64,000 nt of DNA from Antitrichia curtipendula. Taxonomy: Eukaryota > Streptophyta > Bryopsida > Hypnales > Leucodontaceae. The first letter of the stretch is position 1. The number at the start of each line of letters is the position of its first letter. Made by a program: the position numbers and the translations under genes. The stretch is from NCBI GenBank assembly GCA_951230915.1, contig OX579640.1, positions 25,254,981-25,318,980 on the forward strand. Reading direction: 5' to 3'. Shown piece by piece: positions 48,785 to 61,500 of the stretch. A model generated the notes under the pieces. It was not told the origin of the DNA, made no database searches, and worked only from the letters and a program-made list of their open reading frames with translations.

Positions 48785-51700
48785 ATGGCCTGCATACGTG
48801 TAGATGGTCAAGAGGCACCCTTAGTGTTTCCACTTGATAAAGGAGGGCGAGCTAAAGTACTGAATCATTTGCTTCATGTGAGATTCAAATTTGTTGAATC
48901 GACTATCTATGTAGAGGAAGAAAGAAGGTCTAAGTTAGGTGAATTGCAACAATCAGTTCCTATACTAAAGTCCATGTGTGATGAGGGCTTCTGTTGGTAT
49001 CTAGCGTCTGGGAATTATAGAGTTTATGGTATCTCACTATCAATGGTACCCTCCTCTCTTGAGATAGGAAGTCGGCAATCAGTGAATTCAACAGTGGATA
49101 TCCCATTCATGAGAGAGGCAACTACAGAAGGTCCGTGTCGTGAACGTCTCTCAGTATTTCCTAGAAGTCCAATTCCTGTTATACCGAAGATAGAGAACTT
49201 GGATTCTATCACAGAGTTGGCTAGCGATTCAGAAGAAGACTCTCCACCCTTAACCCTTCAACTGAACCCCCTTACAATTAACAATGCTTTAGAAGAGAAG
49301 GGAAATGGGAACTCTGAATCCAATACCCCATCTAGTAGTCATGTGTGCTATGTGTTGTCCCATCCTCCATTGCACCCAAGGCCTTTCCACCAACCCAGTA
49401 TAATGAAGTGCTTGAGGAGACTTTCTAAGCTTCACCGTTCTAGGAGTGAGTTGTCTACAATGGACTTTGACACTGTGGAACACCATGAAGTGAAGTTTTT
49501 GCCTCCTACATACAATGGGGACACCATCTTCGAATTACCTCCGTGTGGACCACAATCTTATTCATCTTGTGCAAAGAACTTGGAAGGAATAGACAAGCGA
49601 TACGACGGACATCCTTGGTGCAAGTTGGTGACAACAAACATCCACAACTTCGAAAACTTAAAGTTCCGTAAGTCATACTGCGCTGGTCATCTTGTTTGTG
49701 AAAATACTGAGTGTGAGTATATGAAGAGGGCTTCCAGAAAGAATGAGACAGAGTGGAGCGGTTCTACAATTTTTCCTTTTGCAATAGGAGAGGGTCCTTC
49801 TAAAGATTGTAGGCTAGTTTGTAAGGTTTGCAAAACAATACCTACGTGCGCGAGCTTATGCGGCGCTAGAATTTACTATTGCTACAGCGATGATGCAAAG
49901 ATGAGTAGGGCTGCTATTCACCTCGGTAATCATATTCATCCAGTAGCTATGGGCTTGTATAGGGACTCCGCAAAAGAAATTAGTGATCTCATTGCAGAGC
50001 AGGTGTCTAGAACCCCCACAGCCACCAACTCTGCCATTGCGCTATCTGCTAGCAAAGATTTTCTACAAAATCACCTATTTCATCACGGAGAAGGAGAGAA
50101 GGAAATGTTGAAGGGAGAAGAAATGGAAGAGGTCATGGACCGCTTCCAGTTTCTGAGCAGTCCAAGTATACGAAACGTCATCTCTTCTTTTCGCTCAAAC
50201 AACCGAGGAGGAGTCATTGACAACATTATGACCATGAAGAAAGAATCAAAGTTTGAATTTATACATGATAGCGTCTTCCCAGGCCAAGGCAAAGAAAAGG
50301 TGTACATTTTCAAAATGCTCATTGAAGGACCTGGAAGTGGAGTGGACTTGATAAGGTGTATGCAACCAGGTGGTGATCTGCAAAACACGTGGATGATGTT
50401 CGACCACGTAAAGCGCGTGAAGGACTGGACCACAATGGCTTGCCACGTGTATGATTCACAGTACAAAAAAGTGATGACCATTGCCATGTGTGACATGCAA
50501 TCTGAAGATACCGAAGTCCAAGTACAATTTTGGAAGAGTTTGAATTTGGTCATGGCACGACATGGATTGGTTGATCTGAACTTCAAGGGATTTATGGCAA
50601 ATAGCGCCATGGCCAATTGGAACGCAGTTCGTATTGTGTACGGTAGTGGCAGACCCGATGAAGTAATGAAGAACCGTGAAAGGACGTGTTTGCTACACTG
50701 GAGTACATCTCTTATAAAACACACACAGAAGCACATCAAGCATGCATTTCAACAACAACACATTATGTTATGCAAGCAATATAAAGAATCAAAGACCGTG
50801 GATGAAGCAGAGAGTCGGTACCTTGCAATTCGTTCATGGTGGCTTTCGTCTGGAGCTGCAACCGAAGAAGCACTTCATCACCTAGACCACTGGCTGGCAT
50901 TTTGGCATTTTCGATATTTACAGTGGGGAGGCTTCATGACCATGGTAAGCTCAATTAAGAATTTTTGTTTCTAGCTTCATTTTTTATTTATTACAAAGTG
51001 TTGCAAAATAGAGTTATACTTTGTACCTGAAAAAATTGTCAATGGCTTTTGTTTTTTTTGGTTTCTGTACATGACAACATACGTGAAATTTTGACAAGTA
51101 AATTTCTTTGATTTATTGATGAATTTAAAAAATGGGAGTAGTACCAAGCAATACTTAAACATCCGTCGGATCCGATGGATGTTCATGTGTTGTCTAGTAC
51201 TACTCCTATTTTGGGTATTCATTAGTTGCAAGGAATTTGAAAGGTCCTAAATTAAGAATTCACATTTTCAATATTCCTTACAAGGTATCGTAGTTGTACA
51301 GTGTGAATTTTTAGAATTCGTTTTTCTCATACAAATGTTTCATGTATGCTTAGAATAGTTTCTAATTGCTTCGGTTGGATTTGTAGGGCTTGAGTTTGGA
51401 AGAGATGATAGATTTACCTTTTTGTAATCTGTCCGAAACGGTTCATAACAAGTGGCTTCAAATGTTCGGTAAACGTGCAAACAATTTGTTTAACGCCACT
51501 TGTGATGATAGTATTCGTGCTTGGATGCAAATGACAAACTACCGTGCATATTTGAGAGGTCACACTTCTGGTTCAGGACCATCCAAGGGAGAATTGAAGT
51601 TGAGAGCTGCCAGACACAGCGGATGCCCAAAAAAAATTGTGGAGGCATTGAACACATTGCCGGAAGCACATGGTGTAGGAACTCGAGTACCGCATTTGGA

Positions 51701-52775
51701 AGGAGAAGAAATATTTGGAAGCACAAAGAGAAAGTTGGACATACCTATTGGTGATGCCAGAGATTCACATCGCCCCAACAAGGTCAACTTTTCTCAACCT
51801 CGAGTTCGAACAAGGTCAACCAAGGTTTTCACGGAGCCATTGGAAGTCAACCAATCACACAGCGAGGTCACTCCACACCAGTATGTGCCAATTGCACTTA
51901 AAAGTGATTGCGACACATCAAAGTGGCACATTGCAAGGATAAGTCACAAATCAAATGCAAGATGCCAAGCTCAGCAACGAATGTCAAAGATCAAGTGTAC
52001 CACAAAAATTGCAAAAGGAAGAAAGGGAACTCCAGTTCCCACCTACCGTGGTAGAAAAGAAGAGTACGGGAGTAAGCGTGAGGTGGTGGCCAATTTTTGG
52101 TTTTGTTGGGATGATATTGAACGATGTGTGCAAGGTACAAAGTGTAAGTGGGTCATAGATTGGCCTGAGGTGCCGCAAGTTTGGCAAGTGTTGGCTGGAA
52201 CCAACTTGGATCGAGAAGAGACATTGTTGCTGCAGCATGCAGGCTTCCGCCTCCAAGAACGGCCTACATTGTCGCCACGTTAGCTCTTCTCCATGTCTAA
52301 TATTTTTGAGCCTGTTTTGTTTGACCAAGCATCTCCACCAAATCCGGATGCATATCCAACAGTGAGGAACAACCGGACCATTAGGAGAGCTACAAATGCC
52401 CCTACTGCAGAGCAACAAAACAAGTAGGAGAGTGCTCGGAATGTTAGAGGCCAAATTTTAGGAGTGACCCTTCTCCCTTTTCCAGGCCTTGGAGCAATAA
52501 TGGTACTCGAGAGTGGGGTGGACTCCAACAGCCATATATACCGAATTATTGTTGGTATGTTTCCTACATGCATATGTCCGGACTTTGTGAATATGGTTGT
52601 GTCCGTTGTTGGAGGTCGCCAACAATACGTGAATTGTAAGCACTTGTACTACTTGTATAGGTACTTCTACAAGATGGACCTCCATGAAGACAAATTCATT
52701 CATGCACCTAGTTATAGCTACAATGAGTTGAAGGTACTCCTAGTGCGGACAAGGATTATCATATTGCCAGAGTAA
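48785..52775 (+). pseudogene. Mutator-like transposase with GCM-type finger and SWIM finger
   Basis: Exon 1 is 48,785-50,944 (720 codons) and exon 2 is 51,387-52,775, in phase, with gtaagc and ttgtag splice sites. Residues about 273-310 (WCKLVTTNIHNFENLKFRKS, then CAGHLVC) resemble the WRKY/GCM1 zinc-finger group found in Mutator-like transposases. A second Cys set (CKVCKTIPTC) follows. The DDE-like core includes FDHVKR (Asp540) and GFMANSAMANWNAV. In the second motif Asn606 stands where I would expect catalytic Asp. Exon 2 ends with a SWIM pattern, TCICPDF ... YVNCKHLYYL (CxC...CxH), typical of this superfamily. Two in-frame TAG codons (52,281 and 52,425) cut off the SWIM part, so it is probably inactive. 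It would bind and cut the ends of the surrounding element. Confidence 0.7.
51131..51215. repeat. Hairpin miniature element, copy 3, in the transposase intron
   Basis: Arms TGGGAGTAGTAC (51,133-51,144) and GTACTACTCCTA (from 51,197) are near-perfect inverted repeats. The centre is an imperfect 22-bp palindrome (51,160-51,181) containing CGTCGGATCCGA. It lies within the intron between the two transposase exons. Confidence 0.75.
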
Positions 52776-53849
52776 GTATGGCTACTTTTTTTATGTAGTG
52801 CAAAGTATTGTAATGGCCCTCATACATTGAAATGATATGAAGTATATGGCATAGAAGAAGTTATTGGTTTCAGAAAATAGAGGAGCATGTCTCATATGTA
52901 AGAATACGTGTGGATAATTAAAATGCATATGCATGAGTTCCAACCTTATATTTTACTGTAATACTACACACCCAAATACAAGGCGGCCTTTGCTAATACA
53001 TGAGCGTACAATACTGATGAGAGCTGAAAATGGGGAAGAGCGACAAGACCAATGTCCAGGTTCCTATTCAAGTGTTCCACAACACATGTTCAGAGGTCAC
53101 TTTTAAGTCTTCAGTTGTCCCATAACGATTGGCATTTGGAAATGAGTCATTATATAAGTAGTTACGTTCAATGAACAATCATTGCGGGAGGACTGTTTGG
53201 GGAATAGACCTTGGCCGTAATTGTGTGGCATATTATATTCCCAACGGTCCTCTAGCATTTTGTTCAAGATGAATTACGTCATGTGTATTTTGTATTCAGG
53301 CAACTTCGTATTTGGGCACAAAAAATTGTGAAAGATGGAGTTGCCTCCCCATTACCATTTGTGAATGAATTTTTGTTCACTGGTAGTGATTGGCTTTCAC
53401 AACCTATAGAAAAAAAAAATATGTTGAGTGATGGAGTTGCCTCCCATTGAAATTTGTAGATTAATTTCTACTCACCGATGGTGCCTTGCTTTTACAAAAA
53501 ATATTTAAAAAAAATCGATGAGTGATGGAATTGGGCCCCCATTAAATTTTGTCGATGAATTTCTGTTCATCAGTGCGGCTTGGCTTTCACAACTTCTAGG
53601 AAAATAAATATGGTGAGTGATGGAATTGCCTCCCATTCAAAAATAAAATTTCACACAATCCACGGTTATAGGGTGCACGGTAATAGATCAAAAAATTGAC
53701 ATTTTCCCTCTTTTTTCCCAACAAAATCGGAAAAACCAATTTGGGAGTCCGAATTTTCAATTTTTTTAAGTTTGGGGGCTCCAAGCTCACGAGATCCACG
53801 CTCACAGCTCACAAGCTCACCGCTCCAAGCTCGCTTGCTAGCGTCGTTG
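52776..53849. other. Right non-coding end of the Mutator-like element
   Basis: AT-rich. A segment of about 80 bp starting with a form of 'gatggagttgcctcccattgaaat' is repeated imperfectly about four times between 53,330 and 53,640. The inverted terminal repeat occupies about 53,783-53,849. Confidence 0.55.
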
Positions 53850-53859
53850 GTTATTATAT
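53850..53859 (+). repeat. Right target-site duplication of the Mutator-like element
   Basis: GTTATTATAT, identical to 38,497-38,506, directly after the element end GCTAGCGTCGTTG. Confidence 0.75.
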
Positions 53860-55593
53860 ATATGTTTCGATTCTTCACTCAATAAGTGTCACACAAGTAA
53901 GTTTCTCTATATCCTATTGATATTGGATATTTATACTTATTGAAAACTTATATAATAGACCAACACTAGTAACAACCACTTCTTCTCCAAATTTATAATT
54001 TTCAAACTTGATAAATATCAATCCTTCATTCAAATCATTACAAACCTTGGGATAATACAAACCCTTCTAATACTTATAGTTGGCGCTTGGGCACTATACA
54101 TATCCCATCTATTTTAAAATATAAAAAAATCCTCAAACCATTGCAAGTTGCTATTAAAAATAATTTAATAACATATTATCATTGCTTTCAAAAACTAAAT
54201 ATTTATTTTTCTTTACAAAAGAAGACTTGAAAATAATCAAACTTTACACACCAACGTCCTTCCTTGTTCAATCTTTCTATCCACTTCTCACTATTAATTT
54301 TCATCTTCAACACTTGTTTTCAAGTTCTATTTGTAAGTAGTATAAAATTCCCCTTCTAGCAAAGATATATAGTCTTGGTGTCTCTCATCTTTTCTTTTGA
54401 AAACTGATGTAGGATTTGAGATGGATACCACACCCAACCATCATGATTTACACTTCATGGTGAATATTTAATTAAAGCATTCAAAACAAATTTGGAAGAT
54501 GTTAAAAATAGAAATATTCTCTCAAATTTTGTATTTTCTTCATACAATTAAAAAATAAATATACCCGTAACGTTCCGGCATAACCTTTTTAGAATTATTT
54601 TTTGTTGCCCTTGTTAGCTGAGTATGATAGTTTCTTAATTTATACCAACCTAATATGGCTGGAGTTACTTCTATCTCTTGGAATTCTTCATTTACGCCAA
54701 CCATTGAACCCATAAATGCCGTCGAGGATGTTTTCTAGCTAATGAATGACATCGAATCTCCCCTTGTAGAACATAAGTGCAACTATTCATCCTCCCAATT
54801 TTATGTGAAAAGGGAAGATCATCTATAGTAGTTTGTCTTCCAATGAGTGCTTTTGCATTAATCCAACAATTCATACTATGTCAAAACATATGATTTCCAC
54901 GGTACGAGCCCCTTGTTTAAGGGTTAAATGGTTGAAATTTTCCTCTCTCTCTCCATTTTTCAAACTGGTTCAAAGTTCAAACTGGAACAGGCAAAAGGGT
55001 ACCGGTCCAGAAAGGTACGGTAGTCCAGTTACGAACCCGACCCTCCGTATATTTTCCCATGTCACCCTCCTTTCTGACACCGGTGAGCATCGTCAAACCC
55101 TAGCGCTCTTTTTTCACCTCTGCTGCGCTGCACTTCTTTGATGCTCATTGTAGGATACCAGAATAGCGCAGCATTTCTGATCACGACGGGGATGTTGGTT
55201 TGCTCCTTTCTCACCTTTTGTTGGTTTCCACGTAGGCTAGATCCTTGTCCCTTCACATTCTCTCTTGGGACAGTCCCCTGTTGCCATGGGATCATAGTAA
55301 GCTAACAGTCCAGCGTCTGCTTTCGCGCGTCTCTGGCTCCCAGCAGTAGGTTCGTATCGGATGAGACTCTAAGATCGATCCTCAGGTGCGCTTTTCGCGT
55401 TATTACGGCTGCTCGGATGAGCTGTTTTCTTTTCTCTTTTTTTGAAAAATGATCAATTCTTTCTCATGTGTCATTCGAACTTTTAAGGTATTTGATTCTT
55501 CTTGTGTCTCTGCGAGCCTTAGGGTTTGAAGGGAAGGTTTGCAGTCTAACTCTTGTGGAAGCTGAGCCACGACCGTTCTCGGAGGTTGGTGAG
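53860..55593. promoter_or_regulatory. Upstream region of the RNA-binding protein gene
   Basis: AT-rich to about 54,900 and without genes. From about 54,930 the composition becomes balanced (pyrimidine-rich CTCTCTCTC, then mixed sequence), as expected for a promoter and 5' untranslated region. No TATA box or transcription start can be named with confidence. Confidence 0.4.
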
Positions 55594-58500
55594 ATGGGTC
55601 GGGGTCCTAGCAGAGGAAGAGGAAGGTTTCGGGGTAGAGGTCGTGGACGAGGAGCTGTGCCAGTTGCTGCTGCTGTTGCTGAAGTGGAGCTTGAAGCGCA
55701 AGAGCAAGTGCCGGAGCAAGACTCACCACTTTCCACGCCTGTGAAAGCCACTAGCCCTTCCAATCTTGTGCCCGTTAGTGAGACCGAAACTTTGGTTTTA
55801 ATGGAGACAACCGAAGCGGTGGACGGGACCGTTATTGAACCGGAGCCAAGTGTGGAAGTGATTAGTGAGCGACATTTCGTTTCCGATAAGAGGTCTATAG
55901 AGGAGCCGCAAGGTGGTGAATTTGTAGGGTTGGGTGATACTTCTGGTAATGTTGCTGGAAATGGTACTGGCGCGCGTATGGATTTCTCTGCTGCATACCT
56001 CGAGGCATTGGCGAAGGTACCAGCTGAGACAGGGGTGTTTACTTCTGCTAACGGCGATGTTGGAATTGTTTTAGAAACTGTAGAATCTGAAGTTAATGTT
56101 TCGCAAGAGGCGATTGAGGCTCCTTCCTGTGTGAACCTCTCGGCCATTGAAACCTCTCTTGTTAACTCTTCACAGAAAATACCTCTCGTGTTACCACACG
56201 CCATAGTGAAAGATGTTGAGCCTCTCGAACAGGAGGAAAATGTGAGTGCTGCACTTGAAACTACGAATAAGGAGCAAGCAGAAGTGGTCTCTAATGCGTC
56301 TGGATCGCAGTTGCTTTCAACAACACGTATGATAACTACGTTTGGAAGGTCATCGACAGGGTCTTCAGTTGTGGAGCCCATTTCTACAAATCTTTTTGAT
56401 GTTAAGGCTGTCGAGGAGGACAACCCTGTGAAGTTGGAAGCGGGCGTTGTAGAAATGGACTCTGAAACCTACATACAGAAAAAAAATCAGGCATCTGCGG
56501 ATGTAGGATCTGTGAAATTGGAAGTAGGAGATGAGAAAATGAACATCGAGTTTTCAGTTGACAGGTTGAACGGAGGTAAAGAAGCTCCGCTGGAGAATGC
56601 TGGAAGTGCCCGGGACCAAGTCGAAAAGACTTTTGGATGGGAAACGGATTATACACTAGGTGAGTCGATACATGAAGACTTGTCTGACCTAGTTTTGATG
56701 GGGTTTTTTTTGCATTGCTTCTCTCAATATGCTCAGAAACACTTTGTTTGACTTCCGTCAGTTTCGATATTATGCAATTATCGAACAATTTAAAAGATGT
56801 GCTATATTGTCACGTGGGGCAAGCAACATGGGGGTACGCTCTAAGGGTCCTTTAGGGTCATTTTCAAGAAACTAAACGAGTCCAGTCAATTTTTCCTTAG
56901 TTTCTACAAATCCGTGTTCTGCGTATTTCTTTATGTATTTATCTCTGTTGCTTTGACGATTGCGGTTGGTATTTCATTGCTAAAGAATGGGACGTTTCTC
57001 CGTGTCTTCTCGACGTCCTTATCTTGATAATCATAATTTCTGGATAAACATTCTAAAGTGTAAGGAGGGGAAGGTGTATGGTACACCTTGATCTACATCC
57101 ATCCAATCTTCCAAATTGCCTCCAACACACTTATAAATCCTGCTAGATTTCTCAATCGTATGTTGAGCCACTCTAATGTAGCTTCATTTTTTATCTGGCT
57201 TTTTAGAGAGTTGATGAAGTATCACGTTATTGTCAGGGAGGCATCGGGAGGCGTTCTGCCTAACTTTTGCTATTCTCTTCAGGGATGCTATGTGTTTTCA
57301 GCGAGTCTGAGATCCATTTAATATCAACCCCTGAGTGCCCGAATGACTGAAAGTAGCCGAATGACTTATATGACAGATGGTTTTGAGAAGAAGTATCAGG
57401 AACAAGATGAAGACAGGGACGGAGACTTTGAGGATTCCAAGGAGTTGAGCGGGGAGGGGGCTGAATATGACTCTGAGGCACAGCAGTCGGTACCGTTATC
57501 AGAGAGACGGCAGCACAAAAGACTGGAGGTCTATGTCGGAGGACTTGACAAGGATACAACTGAAGAAGAGCTGAAGTCCTTGTTTGAGAAAGCTGGGGAG
57601 GTGGTTCAGGTTCGACTAATGAGAAACTCTCAGACTGGCAAAAACAAAGGCTATGCGTTTATTCGCTACGCCTCTGCTGCCGTGGCTAAGCGTGCTGCAG
57701 AAGAGTTGGGAGTTATTGAGGTTCGTCTATCATCACGAGAAATATTTGACAGCAGCAAGGCTGCAAGATGCTTGGGTTGACATATGAATGCAACTGACGT
57801 ATGAAGTCATATACTTGTTGCTGGGCTTGTGTGTATTTTTTTCTGTCCAATATACCGAAGTCAGATATTGAAGACTGAAATCTTGTGAAGAATAGTGAGT
57901 AGTCTTACCTGCTTATGAACTGGTTAGTATATGACTACTTGGTGACGTTTATTTAGTAGCATCTCGAATTTCTCTTGCATTATCATTACCTAATATGGCT
58001 TAGAATCTGTTCTTGTGCACAGATTCGGGGACGAGAATGCACAGCTAAACCTAGCGAGGAAAATGATACCTTACATCTTGGCAATATCAATAAGTCGTGG
58101 AAAAAGGAGATGGTGAGTGTAAGCATTGATGCATGAATTGTATGCAAAGAACTAGTGTTCGTCATGGTGCTGTGTAAAAGTATGGCCTCTGTGCACTCAC
58201 AAGAAAGTTTGGGAGAAGAGCTTGATGCCTGGGGTCTTGTAGGAAAATTTATTTATGGATTTATGTGAGCATTGACCTTGCGCGGATATTGATTTCAGGT
58301 ATTGGAGACCTTGAAGAGTTTGAATATCGAGAATGTAGAGGAATTGACTTTGATGGACGACGCACAGGTGGAGGGTGTCAACCGTGGCTTTGCTTTTATC
58401 GAGTTTGGCACGCACAAGGATGCTTTGGAGGCATTTCGAAAATTGCAACAGCCAGATGCGATCTTCGGATCTGATCGCTCAGCGAAAGTGAGATGGGCAC

Positions 58501-61500
58501 AACCTCTTTATGAGCCGGACGAAGACACGATGTCTCAAGTAAGTATTGTACATGATTCATTTATGATCTTTATTTTACCTGCTTTTGTTGGGTCTTCATT
58601 TAGTATGGGGTCTTCTCTGCAGATTTCATATTTTCAGGTATTTGTTGAAATCAAATTAAACGTGGCAGGTAAAATCCGTATTTGTGGATGGAATACCTTC
58701 TACTTGGGAGGAAGAGAAGATTAGGGAGCATTTTGGCAAGTTTGGCGAGATAGAGCGCATTGTATTAGCCCGCAATATGTTATCTGCCAAGCGAAAGGAC
58801 TTCGGCTTTGTGAATTATGTGGAACGAGATGCTGCTTTGGTGTGTATCGACGCTTTAAAAAACACTGAAATGACCGATGGAGATGTCAAGGTACTTCATT
58901 TTTGCGTTCTTAGTCGATTAAAATTTCAATTTCGAGTTCTAGATCGATCAACCTGTGTGCTGTCTCTGACTGGCGTCATATTCTGCAGCTGAAGGTGAAG
59001 GTGGTGCTTGCGAAGCCACAGGTCAAAAGCAAGTTTGGAAAGGGGATAAGGGGAGGATATCCTGTAGGGTTCCGAGGAGACCATCGGGTGGGAACAAGTC
59101 CAGGCCGTGCTGGAAGGGGATGCAGCAGTGGGGTGGGAACAGGATTCAATGACGGTACATGCTATTCAGGTAGTGATCGTAAGATTTCCGGCTATGTCAA
59201 ATGGGAGTCAGCTCCTCGCATCTTATGCATATTCTCTTTTGATATATACATTATCAGAATGCAAAACGATGTAGTTCTAACCCTATATCAACAATGATAC
59301 TTATCACCGTTTTTTTGGTTTTCTGCAGCTCCATCATGGAGCAACATTGGTCGTTGTGAAAACCAAGGAATATTGGGCGCGGTAAGAGAGATTGAAGCAG
59401 ACAACAAGAGTACTAAGGAGAAACGTAATTATGATGAAATGGATTCCAATTGCCAGGTTTTGCAATCTATGCAGGATCCAGCAGCTGTAGATAGGTTTCT
59501 GTTGGAACCCGAGGAGGACAAAACGAGCATAGACCTAGAGCAAACTGATGGCGTACCAGGAGTCACAGGTGCTGGTATTTCAGCAGAAATCGAAAAACCA
59601 TCTTCTACGGTTGGAGAGATAGTTATAAAACCTACTCTTGATAAATTTGAGTGTGCAATGTGTGGGTTTGGTTCAGACGCTCCTGATGATTACGAGGCAC
59701 ATAAGAAAACAAAGGTACATAGAGTTATTGAAGAGCTACGCAAGGACCAGAAGCTACATAACAAGACACCTCTTTCGCTCCTGCATGAGTATGCTTCACG
59801 TAACCACTGTGAAGTGAACTACGAGACAAAAGCTGAAACTAATGGTCCGTTTGAAGTTACTGCAATTATTGGGGGAGCTGCTGGTGGAACTACAGGTCCT
59901 CCTACCAAGGGGTCTGGTGCTGGTCGTAACAAAGCCCGAGCTAAACAAATGGCTGCTGCTGATGCTCTCGAGAAAATCATGGAGAAGGTTCCAGAGTTTG
60001 AGTTCACAAAACCTGGTCAGTCGAGACAACGTTTTAGTGATCGGGATCGTCCAGGCCGGAAAGGAAAGGGTGGTGGTGGAGGGAACCCTGGTGGCAGTGT
60101 TGGTAGTGGCAGAGGTGTTGGTGGGGGTGGGGGTGGAAGCAGTGGGTATCGTAATCCACGCGAACGACCGAATAATGATTGGAGGCCTACGCTGACTAGC
60201 ACTAATGTACCTGGAGCTCCAAGACTTGGTGGAGTAGGTGGGGGACGAAGTCGACGACCTGATGGGAACAATTTGTATATGGGAGGCGGTGGTGGAGGCG
60301 GTGGTGGAGGTGGAGGCGGAGGCAGTTATCCCAGTAACCCGAATGCAATACCTATCACTGGCTACAGGAACGACTTTCCTCGTGCAGGTAGCCGTAGTAG
60401 TTATATAGATAGATATGCTGGACGAGGTGGAACAGGCTATAATCTGTCGCTACGGGGAGGGCGTGGTGGGAATCCAAGTCATTCAGAAACTTATGCTGAG
60501 CGTTATGATAGGATTCAAGGTGGCAGAGGTTATGGGGGTAGTGGCTATGGTGGACGGGAGTATTTGGGGGGAGTAGGAGTTGGTAATAGCTATGGTGTTC
60601 GGGATGTGGGTGGAATTGGGTACGGTGGTAGGGAACTTACTGCTGCTCTTGGTTATGGTGGTCGTGAGTTACATCCTGTTGGAGGATATGGTGTACCAAG
60701 TCGCGAATATGAGGGAGCCGGAATCAAGCGACCTTTTGCTACTATGGTACTGCCTCTCCATCTACCTGGTTACCTGTTCCCATAGATGCCATGATCTTGA
60801 TTCTGAATTCGTGTTATAGTTTTGACTTCGTTCTCCAAAATATATGGATTCCTAAGATTTATGCTTATCTTGTTTGAGTAAGCAGGATGAAGATGCTCGT
60901 TATCTGGATGCCCCAAGAGGCCTTCCCCGACAACGCTTGGAAGCTCTGGAACCCGTTCCTATTCAGCAGAGTGCGGGGGTGCAGGGCTATGGCGCACAGT
61001 CAATGTTTTCAGATGCAGCCAGGTTAGTTGTAAATTTTGCTTCCCCAGGCCGTGGACATTACTGATTGCTGATGCCAAACGTGATATAAGTAAAATGTAC
61101 AAGAACGAACTTATACTGATCTTACCTTCTGATTGATCGTTTTCTATTTTGAGTAGTTTTATTGTGTTTCGAAATCTGATTACTGGTAGATTTTACTTTC
61201 TGCCGTTACCAAAAAACTATTATGTAAACGTTGACGTAAAACATGAACCTTTTGTATTGTTGTTTCATGATTAAAAAAAGGGCCGCAATTGTTCAGCTGC
61301 CTATGTACACTGACGCATCCAGGTTCGCTCTTGTGATTTTTTATGTTATTGATTGTGCTGATTGCGCAATAGCGTAGTTCAAAATCATATCATTATGTTA
61401 GTTAAGTTCCATTCAAATCGACGATAACTGTCATCATCGACTTTGTACCGTCATACTTTAGAGTAGATGAGTATGTCTGATAGTGTTTTCTTTGTGAAAT

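Larger units (their letters stand above)
38507..53849. mobile_element. 15.3-kb Mutator-like element carrying a ParB/methyltransferase-like gene
   Basis: Both ends carry inverted repeats. GCGAGCTTGGAGCGGTGAGC at 38,522-38,541 has a perfect reverse complement at 53,815-53,834, and GAGCTTGTGAGCTGTGAG is also paired (partner 53,801-53,818). Further out both ends contain GCTAGC. Further in, TCCACGGTYATAGG appears inverted (within 38,594-38,613 and about 53,659-53,673). A perfect 10-bp direct repeat (GTTATTATAT) abuts both ends. The interior holds a GCM-finger/DDE/SWIM transposase (plus), the ParB/methyltransferase-like gene (minus) and an acidic-protein gene (minus). Duplication length and transposase type point to the Mutator superfamily, where 9-11 bp is normal. 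The outermost five bases (CAGGG and, inverted, CAACG) would also fit the hAT pattern YARNG, but 10 bp is too long for hAT. Confidence 0.78.

Noticed and set aside
38507..53849. Classification of the 15.3-kb element as hAT because its tips fit YARNG
   Set aside because: The flush direct repeat is 10 bp, not 8, and the enclosed transposase has GCM-type and SWIM fingers, which point to the Mutator superfamily.
55464..56423. Long minus-strand open frame opposite the first exon of the RNA-binding protein gene
   Set aside because: It is Ser/Thr-rich antisense shadow of the acidic coding exon, without motifs of its own.
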